Origin: Nitrospirota bacterium
Lineage (GTDB): Bacteria > Nitrospirota > Thermodesulfovibrionia > Thermodesulfovibrionales > SM23-35
Direction: 5' to 3'
NCBI GenBank assembly: GCA_018262395.1
Contig: JAGSYM010000001.1
Span: 1-17,157 of the forward strand
DNA: 17,157 nt
The notes beneath the pieces are model-generated. The model had not been told where the DNA came from and searched no databases. It saw nothing but the letters and a program-made list of their open reading frames with translations. Every line of letters begins with the position of its first letter. Position 1 is the first letter of the stretch. The position numbers and the translations under genes are program-made. Below are positions 8,445 through 14,634 of this stretch, in pieces.

Positions 8445-9122
8445 TTAAATAATTTTTCGATCAATATCTGCCCTTTTCAGAGTAACAACGACTATAGAGC
8501 GCATGATATCAGTCTGGGGCAGTGGAATATCAAGCAGTTCATACTCAAGATCTCCTATTTTTTTAAGCTCTTCCTGTACTTTTGGCCCTTTATTGAGAAT
8601 AAAGATACCGCCTTGTTTCACAATATGAGCTGTTTTTTGTATGAATTTTTTTATATCAAACAATGCCCTCGTCAGAACAACATCTACCGGGGTTGCTAAT
8701 TCTCCATGCACTGTTATTTCTTCTATTCGTTTTTCTATTATCGTGACCCGCTCGATTTTCAGTTGACGGGTTATGTGTCTGAGAAAAGCGGCCTTTTTCC
8801 CCGATGGCTCAATCAGGTACATTTCTATTTCAGGGCGGATAATCTTAATCGGTATCCCCGGAAACCCGGCGCCGCTCCCTATATCGGCAGCCCGGATGAT
8901 ACCCTGCGGCATTGGTACGAGATAAAGCAGAGAATCAATAAAGTGTTTGACAACAATATCTTTGTCATTCCGAATGCCGGTTAAGTTGCACGCCTTGTTC
9001 CATTTTTTAAGTTCTGAAAGATAAGCTGAAAAACATTGCATCCTGTCGTCAGTTGGGTTAATACCCAACGACAAAAGGCCTTCCTGCAGGATTTCAGCCG
9101 TCCTGATTTTAAGAAAATCCAT
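8445..9122 (-). CDS. rsmG: 16S rRNA (guanine527-N7)-methyltransferase RsmG (GidB)
   Basis: SAM-dependent methyltransferase that modifies G527 of 16S rRNA, in the cytoplasm. The 225-residue product shows the family signature blocks: WNKACNLTGI (41-50), HFIDSL (60-65), the SAM-binding loop DIGSGAGFPGIPI (80-92), the EPSGKKAAFLR segment (105-115) and, later, DVVLTRALFDIKKF. The length is normal for RsmG. The start is ATG at 9122; the next genes are convergent on the left (thioesterase) and divergent on the right (pentapeptide protein). In many genomes this gene sits beside mnmG and parAB, but none of these is present here, so the usual cluster is broken. The ribosome site is weak (GGGATTG). Confidence 0.95.
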   Translation of the reverse strand: MDFLKIRTAEILQEGLLSLGINPTDDRMQCFSAYLSELKKWNKACNLTGIRNDKDIVVKHFIDSLLYLVPMPQGIIRAADIGSGAGFPGIPIKIIRPEIEMYLIEPSGKKAAFLRHITRQLKIERVTIIEKRIEEITVHGELATPVDVVLTRALFDIKKFIQKTAHIVKQGGIFILNKGPKVQEELKKIGDLEYELLDIPLPQTDIMRSIVVVTLKRADIDRKII

Positions 9123-9211
9123 AACAATCCCAATGATAGCAAAGAAAATGCACGCAATGATAGACTAAGAGGCATTAATACAACTTTATTCTCGCGATAA
9201 GGAGAAGGGAA

Positions 9212-9907
9212 GTGGAAAAGCTTTCAAGACAACAGGTTATCCAGTTAGCAGCAGAACAGGGGGACATCTCGGGACACGATCTTTCAGGGGTTGATCTGCG
9301 AGACCTCGAACTGATAGCTGTCCGGTTCACGAACTGCAATCTTCGCGGCGCAAACTTAAGCAGTTCGAACTTCAGCATGTCGGATTTCGAGGATGCAGAC
9401 CTGTCAGTCTCAAATATGAGCAGCTCTAATTTCATCGGAGCCAATTTTAGAAATGCACATATCGAAAAATCAGATCTCACTTTTTCATCCTTCATGGGAG
9501 CAGATTTCACCAAAGCGCATCTTGGGGGTGCGGACTTTACGAATTCAAAGATATCATCTGCACAGTTTGAGCTTGCTGATCTTGCAGACTCAAACCTTCA
9601 GATGACTGAAGCTGTCCTTATCAGGGCAAAGGGGGCTGTTTTACGAAAAATGAAAGCCTATGGATCAAGCATGATAGGTGCTGATTTTACGGGGGCTGAT
9701 ATGCGTGAAGCGATGCTGCATGGAACGGATTTAAGCGGGGCAAACCTTTCATCGGCTGATCTGAGAGAAGCGAGTCTTATCGAGACCACGTTCATAGCTG
9801 CGGACCTGACCAATGCCGATTTAAGGGGTGTTCTTCGCAGAGGTGCTGATACAACAAGGGCACGGCTAAGCGGAGCAAAAACCGATCAGAACCCTCAGGA
9901 AGGTTAA
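9212..9907 (+). CDS. pentapeptide-repeat protein
   Basis: A 231-residue protein made almost entirely of A(D/N)LXX-type five-residue repeats, running from about residue 24 to 222. Examples are ADLSV, ANFRN, ADFTK, ADFTG, ANLSS, ADLRE and ADLTN. Such repeats fold into a right-handed quadrilateral beta helix. The repeat register is disturbed around residues 131-155 (MTEAVLIRAKGAVLRKMKAY), which may be a loop or break between two stacks. The first 23 residues are non-repeat (MEKLSRQQVIQLAAEQGD). No signal peptide or membrane helix is visible, so it is probably cytoplasmic. The GTG at 9212 has AAGGAG 7 nt upstream. Members of this family range from gyrase-protecting proteins to structural proteins of unknown role; the neighbours give no clue. 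Confidence 0.9.
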   Translation: MEKLSRQQVIQLAAEQGDISGHDLSGVDLRDLELIAVRFTNCNLRGANLSSSNFSMSDFEDADLSVSNMSSSNFIGANFRNAHIEKSDLTFSSFMGADFTKAHLGGADFTNSKISSAQFELADLADSNLQMTEAVLIRAKGAVLRKMKAYGSSMIGADFTGADMREAMLHGTDLSGANLSSADLREASLIETTFIAADLTNADLRGVLRRGADTTRARLSGAKTDQNPQEG

Positions 9908-9927
9908 TTCTCCGTAAAGACTATTAC

Positions 9928-9951
9928 TCACTTGATCTCGATCAGGAGTGA
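9928..9951. terminator. hairpin between converging pentapeptide and RRM genes
   Basis: TCACT-TGAT (9928-9936) pairs with ATCA-GG-AGTGA (9941-9951) around a CTCG loop, with a 2-nt bulge on one side. It is the only strong structure in the 47-bp gap between the two stop codons. No T-run follows on either strand, so it may be a weak bidirectional terminator or rely on Rho. Confidence 0.35.
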
Positions 9952-9954
9952 ACC

Positions 9955-10221
9955 CTAACCAAAATTATATCCGTCATTGGTATATATGGAGCGATGCTGC
10001 TGGATTGCATCAGATACGGTGAGTGGTTTTCCTGCAAACGATTTACCGTTTAGCTCTGCAATAGCTTTTTGGGCCTCATTGTCCAATCCCATCTCAACAA
10101 AGCCAAACCCTTTGGATTGTTTTCGTGTCACTGATATAATCTCACCATATTCTAAGAAAAGATCCCGTATATCTTGTTCTGTTGTGTTAAAGGCAATGTT
10201 TCCAACGTAAATTTTTCTCAG
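9955..10221 (-). CDS. RRM-domain RNA-binding protein, non-canonical start
   Basis: Minus-strand gene for an 88-residue single RRM protein of the small bacterial Rbp type. RNP2 is IYVGNI (4-9) and RNP1 is KGFGFVEM (37-44), the last position being Met instead of the usual aromatic. TTEQDIRDLFLEYGEI (13-28) forms helix 1 and AELNGKSFAGKPLTVSDA (55-72) the C-terminal half. The frame has no ATG, GTG or TTG in front of RNP2, and an in-frame TGA stands at 10228-10230. A strong AGGAGG (10232-10237) lies 10 nt before CTG (10221) and 7 nt before ATA (10224). CTG is listed as the likelier start. The gene follows rpoD by about 35 bp and is probably co-transcribed. Such proteins usually bind single-stranded RNA and often respond to cold. 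A sequencing error that removed a normal start is possible. Confidence 0.85.
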   Translation of the reverse strand: MRKIYVGNIAFNTTEQDIRDLFLEYGEIISVTRKQSKGFGFVEMGLDNEAQKAIAELNGKSFAGKPLTVSDAIQQHRSIYTNDGYNFG

Positions 10222-10256
10222 TATATTTCAACCTCCTGTTTTGTTCAAACAATAAG

Positions 10257-11666
10257 CTAAGCGATTAATACCTTTAATTCATTGCGCCTTTTTGGATGTT
10301 GAAGTTTTCGTAGGGCTCTATATTCAATCTGCCTCACCCTTTCACGTGTAATAGAAAACTGCCTCCCTACTTCTTCGAGGGTCTGGTCTTTTCCAAATCC
10401 TATACCAAATCTCCTTCTTATAATCTCAGCTTCCCTCGGAGTCAGAGTATTAAGAACCTTCAGTATCCGCTCTGTTACATTACTCCTTTCTGTATCGGAA
10501 TATGGGGTAGGACCATCTTTATCACTAATAAATTCCTCAATGGTTGTACCATCATCACCAACGGGAGTTTGAAGAGCTATCGTGTCCTGAATTGCCCTGA
10601 ATACCTCTTCGATCTTTCCTGTTGAAACTTCCAACCTCTTGGCGATTTCCTTTTGACTCGGTTCTCTCCCAAGTTCTTGTCTTAATTCTCTGGATGCTTT
10701 GCTAACCTTGCTATAAAAATCCATCATATGTACTGGAACCCTGATTGTTTTTGCCTGATCCATTAATGCCCTTGTCACTGCTTGCCTTATCCACCATGTT
10801 GCATAGGTACTGAATTTAAATCCTCTTTTATAGTCAAACTTATCGATAGCCCGCATAAGACCGATATTGCCTTCCTGAATCAGATCAAGCAATGAAAGAC
10901 CTCTTCCAATATAATTCTTGGCTATATTAATCACTAATCTCAGATTATGATTTATTAACGTATCCGTAGCTTCACTGACAAGGATTCTTGCCCTCGTTAT
11001 TCTGTCCCATTTATCTTTCAATTCATCAATCTTGATCCCAATCTCTGATTCAACTCGCTTATACTCATTCTGCACTTCCTTCGCAATTGCAGCAAGCTGT
11101 AACGGATTGATATTCTTTTTCTTTTTTTCTTGTATCAATTTTTTCAAACCCTTTAACGTGCCATATTTGGCAACCTTTCTATCTGCCACTTCAATGTTTA
11201 TCATGAAATTCTCAAGTTCTTTCAGGCTCATTTCAAGAGATTCATGTATTTTTTCTTCCTCCTCGTTGTTCAGGTCTTCTTTGTTTTTGCTATCTAAACG
11301 CGCTTCGTTTTTCTTGTATAAAGGCAGTGCTGTGACAATTCCCTTAATTATCTCTTTTCCTTCTTCCAAGCTCTTCGCAAGTTCTACTTCTTCATTCCTT
11401 TTCAGAATTGAAATATTCCCCAACGAGTGAAAATATGTCTGTACAATATCCTCTGTTTTTTCATGCTCCTCTTCTTCCTCACTAATGTCAGTGGCCTGCT
11501 CATCTACAACTTCAACGCCCATATCATGGAGAAGGTCCAAAAGTTCTTCTAACTCATCCGGGGGAAAATATTCTGAAGGAAGCGCATCATGTATCTCATC
11601 ATAGGTGAGCTTTCCATGCCTCATACCTATGTCTATAATCTCTTCAAAAATATCCTCTTTCTCCAT
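10257..11666 (-). CDS. rpoD: RNA polymerase sigma-70 family factor, RpoD/SigA type
   Basis: Sigma factor that directs RNA polymerase to promoters. The 469 residues contain a region 1.1-like N-terminus (GKLTYDEIHDALP, 18-30), an acidic linker (61-70), region 1.2 (TEDIVQTYFHSLG), a shortened charged non-conserved region (about 100-225) and regions 2.1-2.4. The last include DLIQEGNIGLMRAIDKFDY (261-279) and FSTYATWWIRQAVTRAL (285-301). Regions 3 and 4 follow, with the 4.2 helix-turn-helix at 429-455. The segment after 2.4 reads IRVPVHMMDFYSK where most primary sigmas have HMIETINK. It may therefore be a divergent primary factor or a group 2 paralogue. The ATG at 11666 is preceded by AAGGAG. The frame could reach back to 11711, but that start lacks a ribosome site. 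An RRM gene follows. Confidence 0.92.
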   Translation of the reverse strand: MEKEDIFEEIIDIGMRHGKLTYDEIHDALPSEYFPPDELEELLDLLHDMGVEVVDEQATDISEEEEEHEKTEDIVQTYFHSLGNISILKRNEEVELAKSLEEGKEIIKGIVTALPLYKKNEARLDSKNKEDLNNEEEEKIHESLEMSLKELENFMINIEVADRKVAKYGTLKGLKKLIQEKKKKNINPLQLAAIAKEVQNEYKRVESEIGIKIDELKDKWDRITRARILVSEATDTLINHNLRLVINIAKNYIGRGLSLLDLIQEGNIGLMRAIDKFDYKRGFKFSTYATWWIRQAVTRALMDQAKTIRVPVHMMDFYSKVSKASRELRQELGREPSQKEIAKRLEVSTGKIEEVFRAIQDTIALQTPVGDDGTTIEEFISDKDGPTPYSDTERSNVTERILKVLNTLTPREAEIIRRRFGIGFGKDQTLEEVGRQFSITRERVRQIEYRALRKLQHPKRRNELKVLIA

Positions 11667-11823
11667 GGCACTCCTTAAAATAAATTTATAAATGCTGCGT
11701 GCATAATACAAATGTACTTACAGCTTAAAAGGTAGTAGCGGTCCCATTTGATTTTGATAAAAGAAGGGAAAACGACAGGGTTAAAGAATAAAATTCATCA
11801 AATGTTTAAACGACCTTACGACT

Positions 11824-11851
11824 ATTATAACAAAATTGAGGCTTTTGTCCT
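11824..11851 (-). promoter_or_regulatory. rpoD promoter with extended -10
   Basis: On the minus strand a perfect TATAAT (11824-11829) has TG one base upstream (an extended -10) and AGGACA (11846-11851) at a 16-bp spacing as -35. The start point would be near 11817, giving a leader of about 150 nt before the rpoD ATG. It lies just past the stop of the preceding minus-strand gene. Confidence 0.6.
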
Positions 11852-11867
11852 GATTATGTCTTCAAAA

Positions 11868-12374
11868 TTATGCATAGGCTTCTTCGACAATTGTTGTTGA
11901 AATACTTGTTGTCTTCGGTACGTAGCGAAAGCTTATTTTTAACCCATGACCATTATGACAGGAACAAGTATCATCTGAAAAATCATAGTGCACATTTTCC
12001 ATCCCGGAGATTTCATTCATGAAAGGACGGAATGTGAGTGAATTGAACTTAACAGCTTTTGATTTTGCAAACCATCCATGAAAAAATATCTGAGCACGAA
12101 AATTTACAAGTCTCCCTTCATGAAAGATAACATCGAGAATGCCCCACCTTTCATCTGACTCTTTAAATTGAAATACTTTTTTGTCAGAACCCTCCGGCGA
12201 GATTGTAGCCGATGCATTGATGTTGCTTTGGGGGATATCTGTTATATCCGTCAAACAATCCCTGCCGAATCGATCAATAATGTCTAATCGTGAATGAAGT
12301 TCCCTGAAATCACAAAGAAATTCAGATATGAGAGTCAAATATGGAATGTTACAAGCAGGTTCGTATTGCCGCAT
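11868..12374 (-). CDS. hypothetical protein with C-terminal CSCH motif
   Basis: I do not recognise this 168-residue protein. It starts at an ATG with AAGAGG 7 nt upstream, and its composition is that of a normal soluble protein. There is no signal peptide or membrane helix. Cysteines are at 8, 21, 40, 137 and 139. The run DDTCSCHNGHGLKISFRYVPK (135-155) looks like the best-conserved part, and CSCHNGHG could bind a metal. It is not a haem c motif, which would need CXXCH. A mixed alpha/beta middle (DERWGILDVIFHEGRLVNFR, 74-93) suggests a beta-rich core. It precedes rpoD on the same strand, but rpoD has its own promoter just beyond the stop codon, so the two may be independent. Confidence 0.7.
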   Translation of the reverse strand: MRQYEPACNIPYLTLISEFLCDFRELHSRLDIIDRFGRDCLTDITDIPQSNINASATISPEGSDKKVFQFKESDERWGILDVIFHEGRLVNFRAQIFFHGWFAKSKAVKFNSLTFRPFMNEISGMENVHYDFSDDTCSCHNGHGLKISFRYVPKTTSISTTIVEEAYA

Positions 12375-12468
12375 TTAATTTCCTCTTAGGTATCTTATGT
12401 AAGCCAGTTGATGATTCTTTAACCATGAACAAATTATAGGTTTGCTCAACTATTTACTGATCGGGGAG

Positions 12469-12488
12469 ACCGCTAAAAGGACAGCGGT
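12469..12488 (-). terminator. short hairpin after 12489-12857 gene
   Basis: ACCGCT (12469-12474) and AGCGGT (12483-12488) pair across an 8-nt loop, abutting the TAA stop codon of the gene to the right. The downstream minus-strand sequence is CTCCCC, not T-rich, so it is a weak terminator or mRNA 3' hairpin. Confidence 0.35.
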
Positions 12489-12857
12489 TTACGTATATTG
12501 TATGGCAACTTCATAAACAATATCTGAGTGGTTGGTGGAGGAATCTGTTCCTTTGCAGCTAAGTGTTCCTTTTCCCCCCACTCTGCGGTTTCTGATCATC
12601 TCTGTTATTACCTGGGTCAGATCAAACCCACCATCAATACAGTCTTGTCTCAAGCAATTGACTATGAAAAAAGCATAGCTGCCGGGAGTGAAATTAAAGG
12701 TCCGGAGAATCGATTTTGCTCCCTTCTGGTTATATGTCATATTCATAACGATGTTTGCAACCTCAGGGAAGTGTGCAGCTACAGAGCCTGCTGCACGTTT
12801 CTGCTCCATAATTTCCTGCCTCTTCTCCATCATTGCTGCATGCTTACTGTTGTTCAT
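12489..12857 (-). CDS. hypothetical protein, cysteine-containing
   Basis: A 122-residue soluble protein with no function I can assign. The start is ATG at 12857 with GGGAGGA close upstream. Residues 9-30 (MMEKRQEIMEQKRAAGSVAAHF) are predicted helical and charged. Next comes FPEVANIVMNMTYNQKG (30-46), SILRTFNFTPGSYAFF (49-64) and then Cys68, Cys73, Cys101 and His110, which could bind zinc. I have a weak memory of similar hypothetical proteins in anaerobic Proteobacteria-like genomes, which would make it a conserved family rather than noise. It lies 62 bp downstream of cspA on the same strand, separated by a terminator hairpin, so any co-expression with cspA would be by read-through. Confidence 0.7.
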   Translation of the reverse strand: MNNSKHAAMMEKRQEIMEQKRAAGSVAAHFPEVANIVMNMTYNQKGAKSILRTFNFTPGSYAFFIVNCLRQDCIDGGFDLTQVITEMIRNRRVGGKGTLSCKGTDSSTNHSDIVYEVAIQYT

Positions 12858-12882
12858 GTTCCTCCCATGCCTCTGAAGGGAA

Positions 12883-12909
12883 AAGGCTCCCTCAAGCGGA
12901 AGGAGCCTT
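12883..12909 (-). terminator. cspA terminator
   Basis: AAGGCTCC (12883-12890) and GGAGCCTT (12902-12909) form an 8-bp stem with an 11-nt loop, 10 bp past the cspA stop. On the minus strand it ends GCCTTTTCCC, a short T-run, so it is an intrinsic terminator of moderate strength. Confidence 0.6.
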
Positions 12910-12919
12910 GACCAGTTAA

Positions 12920-13120
12920 TTAGAGTTTGGTTACATTGATTGCTTTAAGACCTTTTGGGCCTTGTTCAGTATCAAAACTGACATTGTCACCTTCGGCAAG
13001 ACTCTTAAATCCGCTGCCTTGGATGGACGTATGATGCACAAAAACATCGCTGTTGTCTTCAGCGGTAATGAAGCCAAACCCTTTGCTGTCATTGAACCAC
13101 TTAACTGTTCCTTGTGTCAT
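12920..13120 (-). CDS. cspA: cold-shock domain protein, CspA family
   Basis: A 66-residue single cold-shock domain protein that binds single-stranded RNA and DNA and can act as an RNA chaperone and antiterminator. RNP1 is KGFGFI (13-18) and RNP2 is VFVHH (26-30), in the standard frame GTVKWFN-(n)[10 protein letters not shown](n)-AINV. Length is normal for the family. The ATG at 13120 is preceded by GAGGAGG. It has a likely promoter about 120 bp upstream and a terminator-like hairpin inside the leader, both described separately. A weaker terminator follows the gene. Whether it is cold-induced or constitutive cannot be told from the coding sequence, since this family contains both kinds. Confidence 0.97.
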   Translation of the reverse strand: MTQGTVKWFNDSKGFGFITAEDNSDVFVHHTSIQGSGFKSLAEGDNVSFDTEQGPKGLKAINVTKL

Positions 13121-13168
13121 TTTGTTTACCTCCTCATCTGTTAAATTAAAATCTCAGAAGGACCCAAT

Positions 13169-13204
13169 AAAAAAGGCCACAAAGCTAAAAGTCTTTGTGG
13201 CCTT
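13169..13204 (-). terminator. intrinsic terminator in cspA leader, possible attenuator
   Basis: A perfect 12-bp stem, AAGGCCACAAAG (13173-13184) with CTTTGTGGCCTT (13193-13204), has an 8-nt loop. On the minus strand the stem runs into CCTTTTTTATT, giving six T. It ends about 48 nt before the cspA start. It faces cspA, so it either closes an upstream transcript or works as an attenuator within the cspA leader. Confidence 0.8.
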
Positions 13205-13238
13205 CTGTGAACGCAAAAACCTCTAAAATCTTGTATGT

Positions 13239-13267
13239 ACAGTAACATGTCCTGGCAGGTTAGTCAA
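13239..13267 (-). promoter_or_regulatory. candidate cspA promoter
   Basis: Minus-strand TTGACT (13262-13267) and TACTGT (13239-13244) are 17 bp apart. A TG lies one base before the -10, as in extended -10 promoters. The predicted start near 13232 places the strong hairpin inside a leader of about 110 nt. Only 48 nt separate the hairpin from the ATG, leaving little room for a second promoter. Confidence 0.4.
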
Positions 13268-13537
13268 GGTAAATAAAAAAATGCTGTATCTCGGGAATCA
13301 TGATTATTATGTGATGACAACAATCATGAGCCGTTCTATTATGGGAGGTTCTTCTTGTGGTCCCTTTTCAGGCGGCCACGGCTCTTCCCCATGGCGATAA
13401 CTTTTACGATTTATGGTTATCATTTCCGGAAAGTATTCGAACAGCACTTCCGGATGATAGAAAGAAAAGAAAATTTTTGTGTTTTGAAACAGGATACAAA
13501 AAAAATACCTGTTTGCTTAAAAAGTCCTTGAAAAAAT
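13268..13537. other. gene-poor stretch left of the first att copy
   Basis: No confident gene. A minus-strand frame from ATG 13423 to stop 13307 (38 codons) encodes MITINRKSYRHGEEPW and a Pro/Glu-rich tail, and stays open further upstream without a good start or ribosome site. It may be a gene remnant. A plus-strand frame across the same stretch continues into the tRNA-derived repeat and is considered spurious. Confidence 0.4.
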
Positions 13538-13582
13538 TGGTACCCCCTGCAGGAATCGAACCTGCGACACCAGGTTTAGGAA
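13538..13582 (-). repeat. att copy 1: 3' half of tRNA-Arg(CCU)
   Basis: Read on the minus strand, this is exactly tRNA positions 32-76. It holds the anticodon loop TTCCTAA (anticodon CCT), stem ACCTG, five-base variable loop, T-arm GCAGG-TTCGATT-CCTGC, acceptor strand AGGGGGT, discriminator A and CCA. No 5' half follows, so it is not a functional tRNA. It is identical over 45 bp to the copy at 16085-16129. Inferred to be the displaced 3' end left when an element integrated into the tRNA gene. Confidence 0.85.
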
Positions 13583-13721
13583 GAAGTTCCGTGGGATTTC
13601 ATAAGTGCTTGGAAATACCGTATAAATCCTTGCCAGTCAAGTGTCTACAGCCATTTTTGTTTTATATGTACTTGTAAATATTTCGATATCTTTCTATATG
13701 CTTTGTCACGATTTAGTCACG
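13583..13721. repeat. conserved att flank 1 with tandem arm-type motif
   Basis: Colinear with 16130-16268 without net gaps. The 19-bp block GGGATTTCATAAGTGCTTG (13593-13611) starts 11 bp after the core in both copies. GTCACGATTTAGTCACG (13705-13721), two GTCACG units spaced 11 bp apart, starts 123 bp after the core end in both. This is the layout of an integrase arm region. No reading frame is convincingly shared. Confidence 0.65.
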
Positions 13722-13870
13722 GTCAAGCTTTTAAAGAATCTTTCTAATATTGTGCAGCAGATTCCTCATTCATATTGATTTTATCTCAAGATAAGTATCC
13801 ATTAAACAACACGTCAGGTAAAACATTCTTCATCAAACACTACGGATATTTGTCTTTCCACCCGATGGGT

Positions 13871-14555
13871 TTAAAATCCTGACTCTCCCGAAATATCTGA
13901 GTGGTCTTCAAGTCCTGCTGTCGCAACCTGATTTTCTCGAACTGAATATCCAATTGCTTTATAACCCTTAAGTCTCTTCTGAAACATACGCGTGAACATG
14001 GGGACATTTACATCCACATAGTGGTAAATTCGCACGATTCTTTTATTATCGTGGAGACGGTGAAGGCGGCCAGCGTATTGCTGAAGCGTTCCCCGCCATG
14101 AAATCGGCATGGTTAAAAAGAGAGCGTCCAAACGAGCATCATCAAATCCCTCTCCTATATACCTGCCTGTGGCGATCACCAATGGTGCTCTTGCCGATAA
14201 GGTGCTGCTGGATTAGATCAATTGTTACGGAAAGCAGTTCTCGGTTCTCACATTCTGAGCACTTAATCCGTGGTTTGACACAGAGCGGTCGTTTCCATTC
14301 GTTAGCACATGCGGGAGAATAACCGGATTTTCCTGTTCTCGCTTCTCACCTAATAGGATAAACGTCTTCTCGCCCACGGAAAAGACTGCGAAAGAGAATA
14401 ACCTTGTCTTCCTGGGATAAGCCTTCAACCAAAGGGGCATCGGGTTTTTCTTCTTGTATGCATAGAAGAGATTTAAGGTTTTTGTTTTCTTCCCTCAGGC
14501 GAGCGCATTCATCAAGAACTGCCTTTAATTGTTCTGCGATTTCTTCAGATGCCAT
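13871..14555 (-). pseudogene. decayed TOTE-type primase-helicase (DEAD/DEAH family)
   Basis: Minus-strand remnant of a large protein. The first 69 residues contain a coiled coil (AVLDECARLREENKNLKSLL) and FRSLFRGREDVYPIR. A TGA at 14346-14348 stands where related proteins have Trp. The same frame then continues as EARTGKSGYSPACANEW and a Cys-rich stretch (KPRIKCSECENREL), the start of the primase-like domain named after TOTE conflict systems. Near 14195 the frame jumps to APLVIATGRYIGEGFDD (helicase motif V) and QQYAGRLHR (motif VI), followed by the C-terminal KRLKGYKAIGY region. The rest of the primase and helicase motifs I-IV are deleted. A further shift near the 3' end may exist, since another frame reads SQDFKPIGWKDKYP to a stop. 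The ATG at 14555 keeps an AAGGG site. Such proteins act in anti-parasite conflict; this copy cannot. Confidence 0.75.
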
Positions 14556-14634
14556 GGTCCCTTAATATTTTCACGCATTATCTCTACCAAGGGTGTGTAT
14601 CTCCATTTTCTTTCTATTTATAAGCTTCAAGCAT

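Noticed and set aside
11667..11711. 15-residue extension of rpoD
   Set aside because: No ribosome site at 11711, while AAGGAG precedes the ATG at 11666 and MEKEDIF is a normal start.
11868..12374. Haem-binding cytochrome suggested by CSCH
   Set aside because: Haem c attachment needs CXXCH, and there is no signal peptide.
13357..13677. Plus-strand 106-residue frame containing LVPPAGIEPATPGLG
   Set aside because: That peptide is the familiar false translation of the antisense of a tRNA 3' end; the frame runs through the tRNA-Arg repeat and is not a gene.
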